A stretch of DNA of 64,000 bases, from the NCBI RefSeq assembly GCF_036245865.1, contig NZ_BTTW01000006.1:124001-188000 (forward strand). Reading direction: 5' to 3'. Position numbers and translations under genes: made by a program. The notes under the pieces are model-generated. The model had not been told where the DNA came from, ran no database searches, and saw only the letters and a list, made by a program, of their open reading frames with translations. Below, in pieces: positions 18,559 through 27,561 of the stretch. The stretch is from Corallococcus caeni (GTDB lineage: Bacteria; Myxococcota; Myxococcia; Myxococcales; Myxococcaceae). The number at the start of each line of letters is the position of its first letter. The first letter of the stretch is position 1.

Positions 18559-19266
18559 TCAGGAACCGCGCTCGACTTCCATACGGTAGCCCACGCCGCG
18601 CACGGTCTGGATGGAGAAGCGTGAGGCGCTGGTCCACTTGAGCTTGCGCTTCAGACTGGAGACGAAGTTGTCCACGGTGTGTGGATCCACCACCACATCC
18701 GTACCCCAGACGGCGTCCAGGATTTCGTCGCGCTTGAGCGCCCGCTCGCGCTCCTTCAGGAAGAAGGCCAGCAGGTCGAACTCCTTGCGCGTCAGCTCCA
18801 CCTCCGCGCCCTCGGGCGTCTCCACGCGCCGCCGGTCCAGGTCCACGCTGTAGCCCGCGAAGCGCAGCAACTTCGTTGGCGCGACACCGCCACTGCGCTT
18901 CAGGTGCGCCCCCACTCGCGCGAGCAGTTCGCGCAGCCGGTAGGGTTTGCCCAGGTAGTCCTGCGCGCCGGACTCGAAGCCTCGCACCACGTCCTCCTCC
19001 AGCGTGCGCGCGGTGAGCATCAGCACCGGCACGCTCATGCCCTCCTCGCGCAGCGTGCGGCAGAGCGCGTAGCCGTCTCCGTCCGGCAGCATCACGTCCA
19101 GGAGGATGAGCTGGAAGTCGCGGCGGGACAGGTGCTCGCGCGCCTCCTTCACCGTGGCGGCCTCCTCCACGGCGTAGCCGCCCTGGTGCTCCAGGTTGTC
19201 TCGCAGCGCGAGCCGCAGGTTCGGGTCGTCCTCCACGACGAGGACGGTGGGGGCGGCGGTGGTCAT
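18559..19266 (-). CDS. OmpR-family response regulator
   Basis: 235 residues. The receiver domain has the acidic pair VVEDDPN, the phosphorylatable Asp in LILLDVMLPDGDG (near residue 56) and the Lys of GKPYRLRELL. The C-terminal winged helix (ELTRKEFDLLAFFLKE, HTVDNFVSSLKRKL, QTVRGVGYRM) is of the OmpR/PhoB type. It is translationally coupled to the kinase gene upstream (4-base overlap), which is its evident partner. Probable targets are the neighbouring surface-protein genes, but no operator was identified. Confidence 0.96.
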   Translation of the reverse strand: MTTAAPTVLVVEDDPNLRLALRDNLEHQGGYAVEEAATVKEAREHLSRRDFQLILLDVMLPDGDGYALCRTLREEGMSVPVLMLTARTLEEDVVRGFESGAQDYLGKPYRLRELLARVGAHLKRSGGVAPTKLLRFAGYSVDLDRRRVETPEGAEVELTRKEFDLLAFFLKERERALKRDEILDAVWGTDVVVDPHTVDNFVSSLKRKLKWTSASRFSIQTVRGVGYRMEVERGS

Positions 19267-21107
19267 GCGGTGCTCCGGGCTTCGGGCCGGTACTCGGGAA
19301 GGGTCAGTTCGAAGGTGGTGCCTTCGGGGCTGGAGGCCGCTACTCGCAGCGTGCCTCCGTGCAGCCTGGCGATTCGCTGGCACAGCGCGAGCCCCAGCCC
19401 GCTGCCGGGCACCTCGCGGCCGTCGCGGCCGGACAGCCGGTAGAACTCGCCGAAGATGCGCTCCCACTCGGCCTTCGGAATGCCGGTGCCGTTGTCCGTG
19501 AAGTGGACGCGCCCTCCGGGCAGCGTCTGGACGTGCAGCTTCACGGGGCTGCGGGTGTTGTATGCGCACGCGTTGCGCGCCAGGTTCGCCAAGAGCAGCC
19601 GCAGCAACTGCGCGTCCGCGTTCAGTTCGCGCGCGTCCACGTCCGCGGTCAGCTCCACCGGCACCGGCGCGCCGGACTCCAGGTCCCGGCGCAGGTTGGA
19701 GACCAGCTCGTCCAGCCGCACCGGCGCGAGCTTCGGCACCCAGCGCCCCTTGTCGATGCGATTGAACGACAGCAGGTTCTCCACCAGGAAGCCCAGCCCG
19801 TCCGCCTCGCGGATGATGCGCGCGGGGTAGTCCTTCGCGTCCGCGCCCTCCGCCACCCGCCACTCCAGCGTCTCCGCGAGCAGCCGGATGGACGCCAGCG
19901 GCGTGCGCAGCTCGTGCGACACCGTGGCCACGAAGTCGCTCTTGAGCTCCAGGAAGCGGTACTTGCGCTGCTGGGCCACGAAGGCCAGCGCTGCGATGAT
20001 CAGCGCCAGCGCCGCGCACAGGGCCAGCATCCACGTCTTGAGCCGGTAGCGGCTCTCCAGCGCTTCCTCGCCCCGCGCCCACGCGGACGACTCCACCGCC
20101 ACGGGCAGCGACGCGAGCGTCAGCACCGGCGCGTCCCCCGGCAGGGCCACGCGCCCATCCGCCTCCAGCAGGCCGCGCTCGCGCATCTCGCGGGTCAGCC
20201 CCGTCAGGAGTCCGGGCAGGTCCAATGCCAGTCCGCGCACGTCGCCTCCCTGGAGCGGCTCCAGGTACCAGCCGGACCGCGCCAGCACCGGCTCCAGCAC
20301 CTCCTCGGGGAGCGGCAGCGGCGCCGCGGCCAGCTCGCGCGCCCGGGCCTCGAAGTCCGCCACCGGCACGCCCACGCGCGCGGAGAGCGCCGACACCTTC
20401 TCCCGCAGGAAGTCGAAGTCCTCCGGCGTGAAGCGCGAGCGCTTGAGCAACAGCAGCCGCTGCAAGCCCTCCAGCCGTCCACCGCCCTGGCCATCCACGA
20501 GCCCCTCACGCACCAGCGCCTGCATCAGGTCCGGCACCACGTCGCCCCGCGCCGCCACGTCCTCCAGCACCACCAGCAGCGACGGCAGGTCCCGCGTGGA
20601 CGCGAGCACGAAGCGGGTGCGGTGCTGGAGCAGCGCCATCAATGACAGCAGCGTGGCCCGCCGGTCCTTCGCCTTCAGCGCCTGCTCCACCAGCGACATC
20701 CGCTCCAGCCGCTCCTTCCACGGCCCCTCGTCCTCGTCCGCGACCTCCGTGCCCGCGCGCAGCCTGGCGTAGCGCTCCTTCGCGGGGGCGTCCCCGGCCG
20801 TGTCGAACTGCGCCAGCCGGGGCAATACCTGCTCCCCCTGTTCCCGCAGGTACAGCCCCGGCGTGGCCACCAACGGATCCTCCTTCGCCGCCGCCAGCGT
20901 GCCGCGCGCGCCGTCCAAGCCCTCGCGCAAGGCCTGTCCCAACGACGCGCGGGCGTACTGCTCCAGGGCTTCGCGCCGGGAGCGGAGCGAGGCCCTCGCA
21001 TCCTCGCGTTCCGCGGCGAAGATGCGGTGGAGATAGCCCAGGCCGACCCCGAGCCCGGCGAGGCCGAGCACGAGGGCGAAGAGGGTGGGCAGCAGCCTGC
21101 GCGGCAT
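19263..21107 (-). CDS. membrane sensor histidine kinase
   Basis: 614 residues. Two membrane helices (about 8-28 and 350-370, KTWMLALCAALALIIAALAF) enclose a large extracytoplasmic sensor domain of about 320 residues without a recognised family. The HisKA motif FVATVSHELRTPLASIRLLA gives the phosphorylated His, and the ATPase part has NLARNACAYN (N box), GTGIPKAEWERIF (G1) and GSGLGLALCQRIARLHGG (G2). It overlaps the response regulator start by 4 bases. It begins 11 bases after the stop of the VWA fusion gene, so all three are probably one operon, and the VWA protein may be part of the signal input. Confidence 0.95.
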   Translation of the reverse strand: MPRRLLPTLFALVLGLAGLGVGLGYLHRIFAAEREDARASLRSRREALEQYARASLGQALREGLDGARGTLAAAKEDPLVATPGLYLREQGEQVLPRLAQFDTAGDAPAKERYARLRAGTEVADEDEGPWKERLERMSLVEQALKAKDRRATLLSLMALLQHRTRFVLASTRDLPSLLVVLEDVAARGDVVPDLMQALVREGLVDGQGGGRLEGLQRLLLLKRSRFTPEDFDFLREKVSALSARVGVPVADFEARARELAAAPLPLPEEVLEPVLARSGWYLEPLQGGDVRGLALDLPGLLTGLTREMRERGLLEADGRVALPGDAPVLTLASLPVAVESSAWARGEEALESRYRLKTWMLALCAALALIIAALAFVAQQRKYRFLELKSDFVATVSHELRTPLASIRLLAETLEWRVAEGADAKDYPARIIREADGLGFLVENLLSFNRIDKGRWVPKLAPVRLDELVSNLRRDLESGAPVPVELTADVDARELNADAQLLRLLLANLARNACAYNTRSPVKLHVQTLPGGRVHFTDNGTGIPKAEWERIFGEFYRLSGRDGREVPGSGLGLALCQRIARLHGGTLRVAASSPEGTTFELTLPEYRPEARSTA

Positions 21108-21118
21108 CCGGACGGTCC

Positions 21119-23350
21119 CTACTTGAGGGTGGGGACGCGGTCGGCGTCCATGGTGCGCACCGGCGAGATGGACTCGAAGCGGTCCTCGCGGCGGTCCAGC
21201 TTCTTCGCCAGCTGGATGAGTTCACCCAGCTCCACCACGTCCTGACGGGTCTTGAGCGGCGTGCCCAGCTCCTGCCACAGCGACACGAGCGCGTCGTAGG
21301 TGAGCGGGCGCGCCCAGTAGGAGCCGCGCAGCTTCTCCGCGAAGGCGGCGGCGACGTAGGACAGACGGGTAGGGGACGCGGCCTTCTCGTAGGCCGGACG
21401 CAGGAGCGTCACGGGCATGGCCTTCTCGATGAGGCGCGAGCTGCCGCCCTCCGGGGCCTTGTAGCGGATGCGCAGCGTGCCGAAGTTCGTCTGCGACGGG
21501 TCGCGCAGCTTCACCTCGTAGAGGGCGGTGACGGCGTGGCCCGCGCCCACTTCACCCGCGTCCACGCGGTCGTCGTTGAACTGCTGCTTCGTGAGCAGGC
21601 GGTTCTCGTAGCCGATGAGGCGGTAGCGGGACACCGTCTTGCGGTCGAACTCCACCTGGAGCTTCACGTCCTTGGCCACCACCTGGAGCGTGCCGGTGAG
21701 GTTCTGCACGAAGATGCGGCGGGCCTCCTCCAGCTTGTCCACGTAGGCGTAGTTGCCTTCACCCACCTGGGCCAGCCGCTCCATGAGTTCGTCGTTGTAG
21801 TTGCCCATGCCGAAGCCCACGGTGGACAGGGTGATGCCCGCCGCCGCGCGCTCCTTCACGCGCTCCCAGATGCCGTCCGCCTGCGTGATGCCGTTGTTCG
21901 CCACGCCGTCCGAGCAGAGGATGACGCGGTTGATGCCGCCCTTCACCATGTGGCTCGCGGCCAGCGCGTAGCCCAGCTCCATGCCCGCCTGCGCGTTGGT
22001 GGACCCCTCTGATTGGACGCTGTCGATGGCGGCCAGGATGTCGGCCTTCTCCGTGGCGTTGGTGGGGGCGAGCACCTGATGGGCGGTGTCGCCGTAGACG
22101 ACGATGGACACCTGGTCCCGCTCATCCAGCGCGTCCACCAGCAGGCGCAGCGACCGCTTCACCAAACCCAGCCGGTTCTCCATGTTCATGGAGCCGGACA
22201 CGTCGATGACGAAGACGAGGTGGCCCGGCTTGCGCTCGGCGCGGCTCACGTCGCGCGCCTTCACGCCGATGTGCACCACCTGGTAGCCCTTGCGCGCGGG
22301 GGAGGGGAAGCCCTCCACGTTCACGCTGAAGGGCGCGTCCGGGGCGTTGGCGTAGCCGTAGTCGAAGGTGTTGACGAACTCCTCCACGCGCACGGCCTGC
22401 TCGTCCGGCAGCGCGCCGCGCTCCAGGTAGGCGCGCGTCAGCGAGTACGACGCCGTGTCGGTGTCCACGGAGAAGGTGGAGAAGCGCTCCTCCTCCGTGT
22501 CCACGGTGGGGTTCACGCCGTAGCCCTTGAAGTACATGTCGAAGAAGCGCTGGTTCTTCGGGGCCACGGTGCGCTCCGGCGCGGGCTGCGGCGTGGGGAG
22601 CTCCGAGGCCTGGGGGGCGCGGTACGTCAATTGCGGCGTGCCGTCCGGGACGAGGATGTGCATGTACGGCAGGGCCCAGGACGGGGCGCGCTCGCGGTCG
22701 GTCTTGGGGAGGGTGCTTCCGTTGAGGCCGAAGACGGGATCATTCGTGCTCAGGCCGTCCACCACGTAGCCGTTTTCAGGCGCGGACGTGCCGTTGATGG
22801 ACACGCCGTACGCGTCGGACCGGGCGCCTGGGGGGAGCTCCGCCAGGGACTCGAAGTTGCGCGTCGCGCCGCCCTTGCCCACCGGGCGCGCCACCGCGAT
22901 GCGCCGGATGAACTCCTGGTCCACGTTGACGCCATGGTTCGACGAGCCCACGTCGATGGTGGGAGGGGCGCCAACGATGGTTGTCGACGTCCAGCTCTCA
23001 GGGAGCATCTCCACGTTCACGCGGATGGTGCGGTTGAGGAGCAGCTGGATTTCAGGGCGGGCGTAGGGCTTGAACGATTCCTTTTCGAACCGCAGGGTGT
23101 ACGTGCCCGCGGGGAGCTGGGGGATGCGGTAGTTCCCCTGGGCGTCCGTGACGACCGTCTGTTCGCCCTGGAGGCTCGGCGAGGTCGCGGTGACAACCAC
23201 GTCCGCCAGGGGCTTCTTGGTCTCGGTGTCAATCACCGTGCCGATGATGACGCTCTTGCCCACGGTTCCCGCGTCGGGCTGCGCCAGCACGGGCGCGGCG
23301 GACGTCATCAGGAGCAGGGGCAGGGCACTTCTCAGGAGGGACTTCAGCAT
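21119..23350 (-). CDS. surface protein: CarboxypepD_reg + TonB plug-like segment + von Willebrand A domain
   Basis: 743 residues. The order is: signal peptide (ending APVLAQ); CarboxypepD_reg domain (about 35-115); a segment like the TonB-receptor plug of Oar proteins (about 115-215: IDVGSSNHGVNVDQEFI, FESLAELPPG and NGYVVDGLSTNDPVFG); a proline-rich linker; the YfbK-type pre-VWA domain (PFSVNVEGFPSPARKGYQVV region); a VWA domain with an intact MIDAS motif (FVIDVSGSMN; later Thr/Asp in SEGSTNAQ and LCSDGVAN); and a DUF3520-like C-terminus. There is no TonB barrel. The start at 23350 has a GAGAGGTGG ribosome site and opens the signal peptide. It is followed by the histidine kinase gene. It probably acts at the cell surface in metal-dependent protein binding (inference). 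Confidence 0.88.
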   Translation of the reverse strand: MLKSLLRSALPLLLMTSAAPVLAQPDAGTVGKSVIIGTVIDTETKKPLADVVVTATSPSLQGEQTVVTDAQGNYRIPQLPAGTYTLRFEKESFKPYARPEIQLLLNRTIRVNVEMLPESWTSTTIVGAPPTIDVGSSNHGVNVDQEFIRRIAVARPVGKGGATRNFESLAELPPGARSDAYGVSINGTSAPENGYVVDGLSTNDPVFGLNGSTLPKTDRERAPSWALPYMHILVPDGTPQLTYRAPQASELPTPQPAPERTVAPKNQRFFDMYFKGYGVNPTVDTEEERFSTFSVDTDTASYSLTRAYLERGALPDEQAVRVEEFVNTFDYGYANAPDAPFSVNVEGFPSPARKGYQVVHIGVKARDVSRAERKPGHLVFVIDVSGSMNMENRLGLVKRSLRLLVDALDERDQVSIVVYGDTAHQVLAPTNATEKADILAAIDSVQSEGSTNAQAGMELGYALAASHMVKGGINRVILCSDGVANNGITQADGIWERVKERAAAGITLSTVGFGMGNYNDELMERLAQVGEGNYAYVDKLEEARRIFVQNLTGTLQVVAKDVKLQVEFDRKTVSRYRLIGYENRLLTKQQFNDDRVDAGEVGAGHAVTALYEVKLRDPSQTNFGTLRIRYKAPEGGSSRLIEKAMPVTLLRPAYEKAASPTRLSYVAAAFAEKLRGSYWARPLTYDALVSLWQELGTPLKTRQDVVELGELIQLAKKLDRREDRFESISPVRTMDADRVPTLK

Positions 23351-23493
23351 GGACCACCTCTCGCGCATCAGGGTGGAGCCATCATCCAGATGCGCCCCGC
23401 ATCGAACCGCATGGGGGGCTCGTCTCCTCATCATGGTTTCATCATGACGGGAAATCGTGCCGGGGGCGGGGTGTCTGATTAGAAAGGCCGTCC

Positions 23494-25110
23494 ATGACCG
23501 CACTGGACACCCTCTTTCCCACCGAAGAGCAGATTCCTCCCGGAGTGCGCCTGCCCGCCTATCTGGAGCAGCGCGAGTACCTGGTGGGAGGTGAGCTGCG
23601 CACCTGGGCCGGTGAGCTCAACCCCGTGGCCAGCCCCGTGTTCGTCCGGACCCCCGAAGGCCTGAAGCAGAAGGTGATTGGCGCGACGCCGCTGCTCACC
23701 TCGCGCGAGTCCCTGGACGCGCTCGCGGCGGCGGTGAAGGCCTACGACTCCGGCCGGGGCGTCTGGCCCTCCCTAAAGGTCGCCGAGCGCATCGAGCACG
23801 TGGAGCGCTTCCTCACCGCCATGCGCGCCCAGCGCACCGCGGTGGTGAACCTGCTCATGTGGGAGATTGGCAAGACGCAGCCGGACTCGGAGAAGGAGTT
23901 CGACCGCACGGTGGACCTCATCGTGGAGACCATCCGCGCGCTGAAGGAGCTGGACCGCACGTCGTCCCGCTTCGTCCAGGACCAGGGCATCATGGCGCAG
24001 ATCCGCCGCGCGCCCATGGGCGTGGCCCTGTGCATGGGGCCCTACAACTACCCCCTCAACGAGACCTTCAGCACGCTCTTCCCCGCGCTGCTCATGGGCA
24101 ACACCGTGGTGTTCAAGCCCGCGAAGTTCGGCGTGCTGCTGGTGCGCCCCCTGCTGGAGGCGTTCCGGGACTGCTTCCCGCCCGGCGTCATCAACATCAT
24201 CTACGGCCGCGGCCGGGAGACGGTGGGCGCGCTGATGGAGAGCGGGCAGGTGGACCTGTTCGCCTTCATCGGCACCAACAAGGGCGCCAGCGAATTGAAG
24301 CGCATGCACCCGCGCCCGCACCGCCTCAAGTCCGTGCTGGGCCTGGACGCGAAGAACCCGGCCATCATCCTGGAGGACGCGGACCTGGATAACGCGGTGA
24401 AGGAGTGCATCACCGGCACGCTGTCCTTCAACGGCCAGCGGTGCACGGCGCTCAAGCTGCTGGTGGTGCACCGGAACATCGTGGACGCGTTCCTCGCGAA
24501 GTTCACCGCCGCCGTGGACAAGCTCAAGCCCGGCATGCCCTGGGACCCGGGCGTCGCCGTCACGCCGCTGCCGGAGCCGGGCAAGGGGACGTACCTCCAG
24601 GGGCTGGTGGATGACGCCGTGTCGAAGGGCGCCCGCGTGGTGAACGCGACGGGCGGGCAGGCGTCGCGGTCGTTCTATTCACCCACCGTGGTGTACCCGG
24701 TGACCAGGGACATGCGGCTCGCCACCGAGGAGCAGTTCGGCCCGGTGGTGCCGGTGATGGTCTTCGACGACGACGCGGAGGCGGTGCGGCTGGTGGTGGA
24801 GTCGCACTTCGGCCAGCAGCTCAGCCTGTTCGGGAAGGACTCGGCGCGCATCGGGCGGTTCATCGACGCGTTCTCCAACCAGGTGGGCCGCATCAACCTC
24901 AACTGCCAGTGTCAGCGCGGGCCGGACACGTTCCCGTTCAACGGCCGCAAGGACTCCGCGGAAGGGACGCTGTCCGTGGCGGACGCGCTGCGGGTGTTCT
25001 CCATCCGCACGCTGGTGGCCACGAAGACGACACCGGACAACACAGCGCTGGTCCAATCCATCCTGACCCGCAGAGAGTCGGATTTCCTCACCACGGACTT
25101 CCTCTTCTAG
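23494..25110 (+). CDS. gapN: aldehyde dehydrogenase, NADP-dependent glyceraldehyde-3-phosphate dehydrogenase-like
   Basis: 538 residues, full-length ALDH fold. NAD(P) site: APMGVALCMGPYNYPLNETF and VVFKPAKFG. The catalytic Cys is in SFNGQRCTALK, and EEQFGPVVPVMVFDDD and GPDTFPFNGRKDS are typical of the GapN (ALDH11) branch, which oxidises glyceraldehyde 3-phosphate directly to 3-phosphoglycerate. The position of the usual general-base Glu (LELGGK in most ALDHs) reads LGLDAK here, so the Glu is replaced. The function call is therefore family-based; the gene symbol is tentative. It is not in an obvious operon. Confidence 0.82.
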   Translation: MTALDTLFPTEEQIPPGVRLPAYLEQREYLVGGELRTWAGELNPVASPVFVRTPEGLKQKVIGATPLLTSRESLDALAAAVKAYDSGRGVWPSLKVAERIEHVERFLTAMRAQRTAVVNLLMWEIGKTQPDSEKEFDRTVDLIVETIRALKELDRTSSRFVQDQGIMAQIRRAPMGVALCMGPYNYPLNETFSTLFPALLMGNTVVFKPAKFGVLLVRPLLEAFRDCFPPGVINIIYGRGRETVGALMESGQVDLFAFIGTNKGASELKRMHPRPHRLKSVLGLDAKNPAIILEDADLDNAVKECITGTLSFNGQRCTALKLLVVHRNIVDAFLAKFTAAVDKLKPGMPWDPGVAVTPLPEPGKGTYLQGLVDDAVSKGARVVNATGGQASRSFYSPTVVYPVTRDMRLATEEQFGPVVPVMVFDDDAEAVRLVVESHFGQQLSLFGKDSARIGRFIDAFSNQVGRINLNCQCQRGPDTFPFNGRKDSAEGTLSVADALRVFSIRTLVATKTTPDNTALVQSILTRRESDFLTTDFLF

Positions 25111-25149
25111 TCCGGCCTTGGCCCCGGGTGCTAAGCCTGGGGCCATCCC

Positions 25150-25650
25150 ATGGCGCCGCGCACCACGACCCTCGAGCTGCACAAAGAAGAGATGAAGTTC
25201 TCCGCGGGGCACTTCACCATCTTCTCCGCCACGCACCGCGAGAACCTGCATGGGCACAACTTCTCCGTCTACGTCGCGCTGACGGGGGAGGTGTCCGAGG
25301 ACGGCCTGCTTTCGGACTACGGTCCGCTCAAGCAGGCCATCATCGCCCGCTGCAAGGCCTGGAATGAGACCTTCTTCCTGCCTGCCCACTCCAAGCACCT
25401 GCGGCTGGAGCGGGACGCGCAGGGCAACCACGTGGCGCACTTCAACGGCGAGGAGCTGCGCTTCCTGGCGCGCGACGTGACGGTGCTGCCGGTGGCCAAC
25501 GTGTCGCTGGAGGAGCTGGCGCGCGTCTTCGGCGAGGAGCTGGTGGGGGACGGCAGCGCCATGGCGCGCGACCACATCACCGGGCTGGTGGTGAAGTGCG
25601 CTTCCGGCCCGGGACAGTGGGCCTCCTGGGAGTGGAAGCGCGATGCCTGA
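25150..25650 (+). CDS. 6-pyruvoyl-tetrahydropterin synthase/QueD-like protein
   Basis: 166 residues. The zinc His triad is visible: FSAGHFTIF (first His) and ENLHGHNFSVYV (HGH pair). The acidic/catalytic region at the C-terminus resembles PTPS rather than canonical QueD. It converts dihydroneopterin triphosphate into a tetrahydropterin in known relatives. Its stop overlaps the start of an SDR reductase gene by 8 bases, so the two likely form one pathway unit: pterin ring former plus sepiapterin/monapterin-type reductase. Confidence 0.8.
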   Translation: MAPRTTTLELHKEEMKFSAGHFTIFSATHRENLHGHNFSVYVALTGEVSEDGLLSDYGPLKQAIIARCKAWNETFFLPAHSKHLRLERDAQGNHVAHFNGEELRFLARDVTVLPVANVSLEELARVFGEELVGDGSAMARDHITGLVVKCASGPGQWASWEWKRDA

Positions 25651-26350
25651 TCAGGTCCTCATCACCGGCGCCAGCCGGGGCATCGGGCGGGCGGCGGCGG
25701 AGCGGTTCCGCAAGGAGGGCTGGCGCGTCATCAACGTCGCGCGCGGCCCGTGCCCCGTGCCGGACGTCGTCAACGTGCGAGTGGACCTGGCCGTGCCGGG
25801 CTGGGAGCCCGCCGTCGAAGCGGCGCTGCGCGATGGCGCCAGCGCGGGCCCGGGGCGCCTGTGCGTCGTGCACAACGCCGCCCTCTACGAGCATGACGAC
25901 GCGCTGTCGATGGACGCGGACCACCTGCGCCGCGTGCTGGAGGTCAACGTCGTCGCGCCGCTGGTCCTCAACCGCCTGGCGCGGCCGCTGCTCACGGACG
26001 GCTCGTCGCTGCTCTACGTGTCCTCCACGCTGGGGGAGAAGGCCGTGAAGGGCGTGGCGTCCTACGTGACGACCAAGCACGCGCTCATCGGGATGATGCG
26101 GGCCACCTGCCAGGACCTGGCGGGGACGCGGGTCCACACCGCCGCCGTCTGCCCGGGCTTCACGGACACGGAGATGCTCCGCGAGCACCTGGGCACGGAC
26201 CCCGCCGTGCGCGCGAGCGTGGCGGGGATGACGACGTTCGGACGGCTCATCACGCCGGAGGAGATCGCCGGCGTCCTCTACACCTGCGCCACCACCCCCG
26301 TCCTCAATGGCGCGGTCATCCACGCCAACCTGGGACAGGTGGAGCGCTGA
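25643..26350 (+). CDS. short-chain dehydrogenase/reductase, sepiapterin reductase-like by context
   Basis: 235 residues with the Rossmann motif VLITGASRGIGRAAAERF, the VVHNAALYEHDD (NAG-type) motif and the active site YVSSTLGEKAVKGVASYVTTKHA (Ser, then Tyr-x-x-x-Lys as YVTTK). It is translationally coupled to the PTPS-like gene by an 8-base overlap. By context it may reduce a pterin side chain, as sepiapterin or dihydromonapterin reductases do, but the SDR family is broad and this is inference. Confidence 0.85.
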   Translation: MPDQVLITGASRGIGRAAAERFRKEGWRVINVARGPCPVPDVVNVRVDLAVPGWEPAVEAALRDGASAGPGRLCVVHNAALYEHDDALSMDADHLRRVLEVNVVAPLVLNRLARPLLTDGSSLLYVSSTLGEKAVKGVASYVTTKHALIGMMRATCQDLAGTRVHTAAVCPGFTDTEMLREHLGTDPAVRASVAGMTTFGRLITPEEIAGVLYTCATTPVLNGAVIHANLGQVER

Positions 26351-26357
26351 AACCGCT

Positions 26358-26756
26358 TCAGCCCTCCGCGGCGTAGACGGTGCACGAGGACGTGCAGGTC
26401 TCCGCGACGCGGATGCGGGCGACGGTGGTGCCCGGCACGTTCACGCGCTCGAAGAGCCACGCGGCCAGCAGCTCGCTCGTGGGGTTCTCCAGGCCCGGGA
26501 CGTCGTTGAGCAGCCGGTGGTCCAGCTGGGCGTGCAGCGGCTGCCAGGCGGCGTTCAGCTCCGCGAAGTCGACAATCCAACCGAACTGGGGGTGCACGGG
26601 GCCGCGGAGGGTGATCTCGATGCGGTAGCTGTGGCCGTGCACCCGCGAGCACTTGTGCCCCTCGGGAACGTTGGGCAGGCGGTGCGCGGCCTCGAAGGTG
26701 AACTCCTTCGAGATTTCGGTGACGAGGGTGGGCTTCTTCACGGGGACGGCCTCCAA
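26358..26756 (-). CDS. queD: 6-carboxytetrahydropterin synthase (QueD-like)
   Basis: 132 residues. The zinc ligands are in FTFEAAHRLPNVPEGHKCSR (His, catalytic Cys) and VHGHSYRIEI (HGH). The ending with ETCTSSCTVY carries the conserved Glu. QueD makes 6-carboxy-tetrahydropterin on the 7-deazaguanine (queuosine) route. It is convergent with the PTPS-SDR pair (7-base gap), so two related pterin enzymes stand side by side. Confidence 0.9.
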   Translation of the reverse strand: MEAVPVKKPTLVTEISKEFTFEAAHRLPNVPEGHKCSRVHGHSYRIEITLRGPVHPQFGWIVDFAELNAAWQPLHAQLDHRLLNDVPGLENPTSELLAAWLFERVNVPGTTVARIRVAETCTSSCTVYAAEG

Positions 26757-26817
26757 TGGGCGGCCTTGTATCCGCGTTCCCCCCTTGCGTCCACGGGTCG
26801 TCTCAGGGGACGGGCAG

Positions 26818-27222
26818 TCAGACGCCGAGTGCGGTTCCCAACCGTGCGAGCAGCCCCGGCCAGCCCGGCTTCATCCCCTCGAAGGCGCGGCGGCCCATGG
26901 GCGAGTCCAGGTTGAAGCCCTCGTGCGTGAGGGTGAGGCGCGTCCCGGTGCCCTCCGGCGTGAGGCGCCAGGTGAGGGTCGTGTCCAGCGTGCCCGTCGC
27001 GAAGCTGTATTTGAGCAGCCGCTCCGGCTCCACCACGAGCACCTCGCACGGCTGCTGACCCCAGGCGCCCATGTCGAGCGTGAAGCGGTGGCCCACGACG
27101 GGCCGCACGTCGCCCGCGGCCCACCACTTCGCGTGCAGCGCCGGGTCCGTCAGGGCCTTCCACACGGCGGCGGGCGGATGGGCATACACGTGGTCCAGCT
27201 GGATGATGGCGGGGGGATTCAT
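26818..27222 (-). CDS. SRPBCC (AHSA1/ATPase activator-like) protein
   Basis: 134 residues with the START/Bet v1-like pattern VYAHPPAAVWKALTDPALHAKWW at the start and RLTLTHEGFNLDSPMGRRAF near the end. Its start overlaps the stop of the ArsR gene by 4 bases (ATGA). ArsR plus SRPBCC is a common two-gene operon; the SRPBCC protein probably binds a hydrophobic ligand. The true ligand is unknown. Confidence 0.88.
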   Translation of the reverse strand: MNPPAIIQLDHVYAHPPAAVWKALTDPALHAKWWAAGDVRPVVGHRFTLDMGAWGQQPCEVLVVEPERLLKYSFATGTLDTTLTWRLTPEGTGTRLTLTHEGFNLDSPMGRRAFEGMKPGWPGLLARLGTALGV

Positions 27223-27536
27223 TTGCGTGACTCCTCGTCGAGCACGTCCTCGAGCGCGGCAAGCCGCTGCTTCCAGTAGTGCGTGAAGGCCTTGAGCCAG
27301 TCGTCCACCTCCGACAGCGGACGCGGATCCAGGTGGTAGTAGCGCTCCCGGCCGCGCGGCTCCTCGCGGACGAGCTGCGCCTTGCGCAGGACCTGGAGGT
27401 GTTCGGAGACGGCGGGACGGCCCAGGTCGAAGCCGCTCGCCAGGTCGTTCACCGCGCGCGGCCCCTTGCGCAGCTGCATCAGGATTTCGCGGCGCACCGG
27501 ATTGGCGAGCGCCGAAAAGACATCCGCTTCGGGCAT
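27219..27536 (-). CDS. ArsR family transcriptional regulator
   Basis: 105 residues. The winged helix is complete: VFSALANPVRREILMQL, then RAVNDLASGFDLGRPAVSEHLQVLRKAQLV and EPRGRERYYHLDP. No metal-binding cysteines of classic ArsR are visible. ATG 27536 was chosen; an in-frame ATG at 27590 would code through the direct and inverted repeats at 27562-27601, which look like its operator. It overlaps the SRPBCC gene by 4 bases. Confidence 0.88.
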   Translation of the reverse strand: MPEADVFSALANPVRREILMQLRKGPRAVNDLASGFDLGRPAVSEHLQVLRKAQLVREEPRGRERYYHLDPRPLSEVDDWLKAFTHYWKQRLAALEDVLDEESRK

Positions 27537-27561
27537 GGCTGGGATTGATATGTCGGGAATG

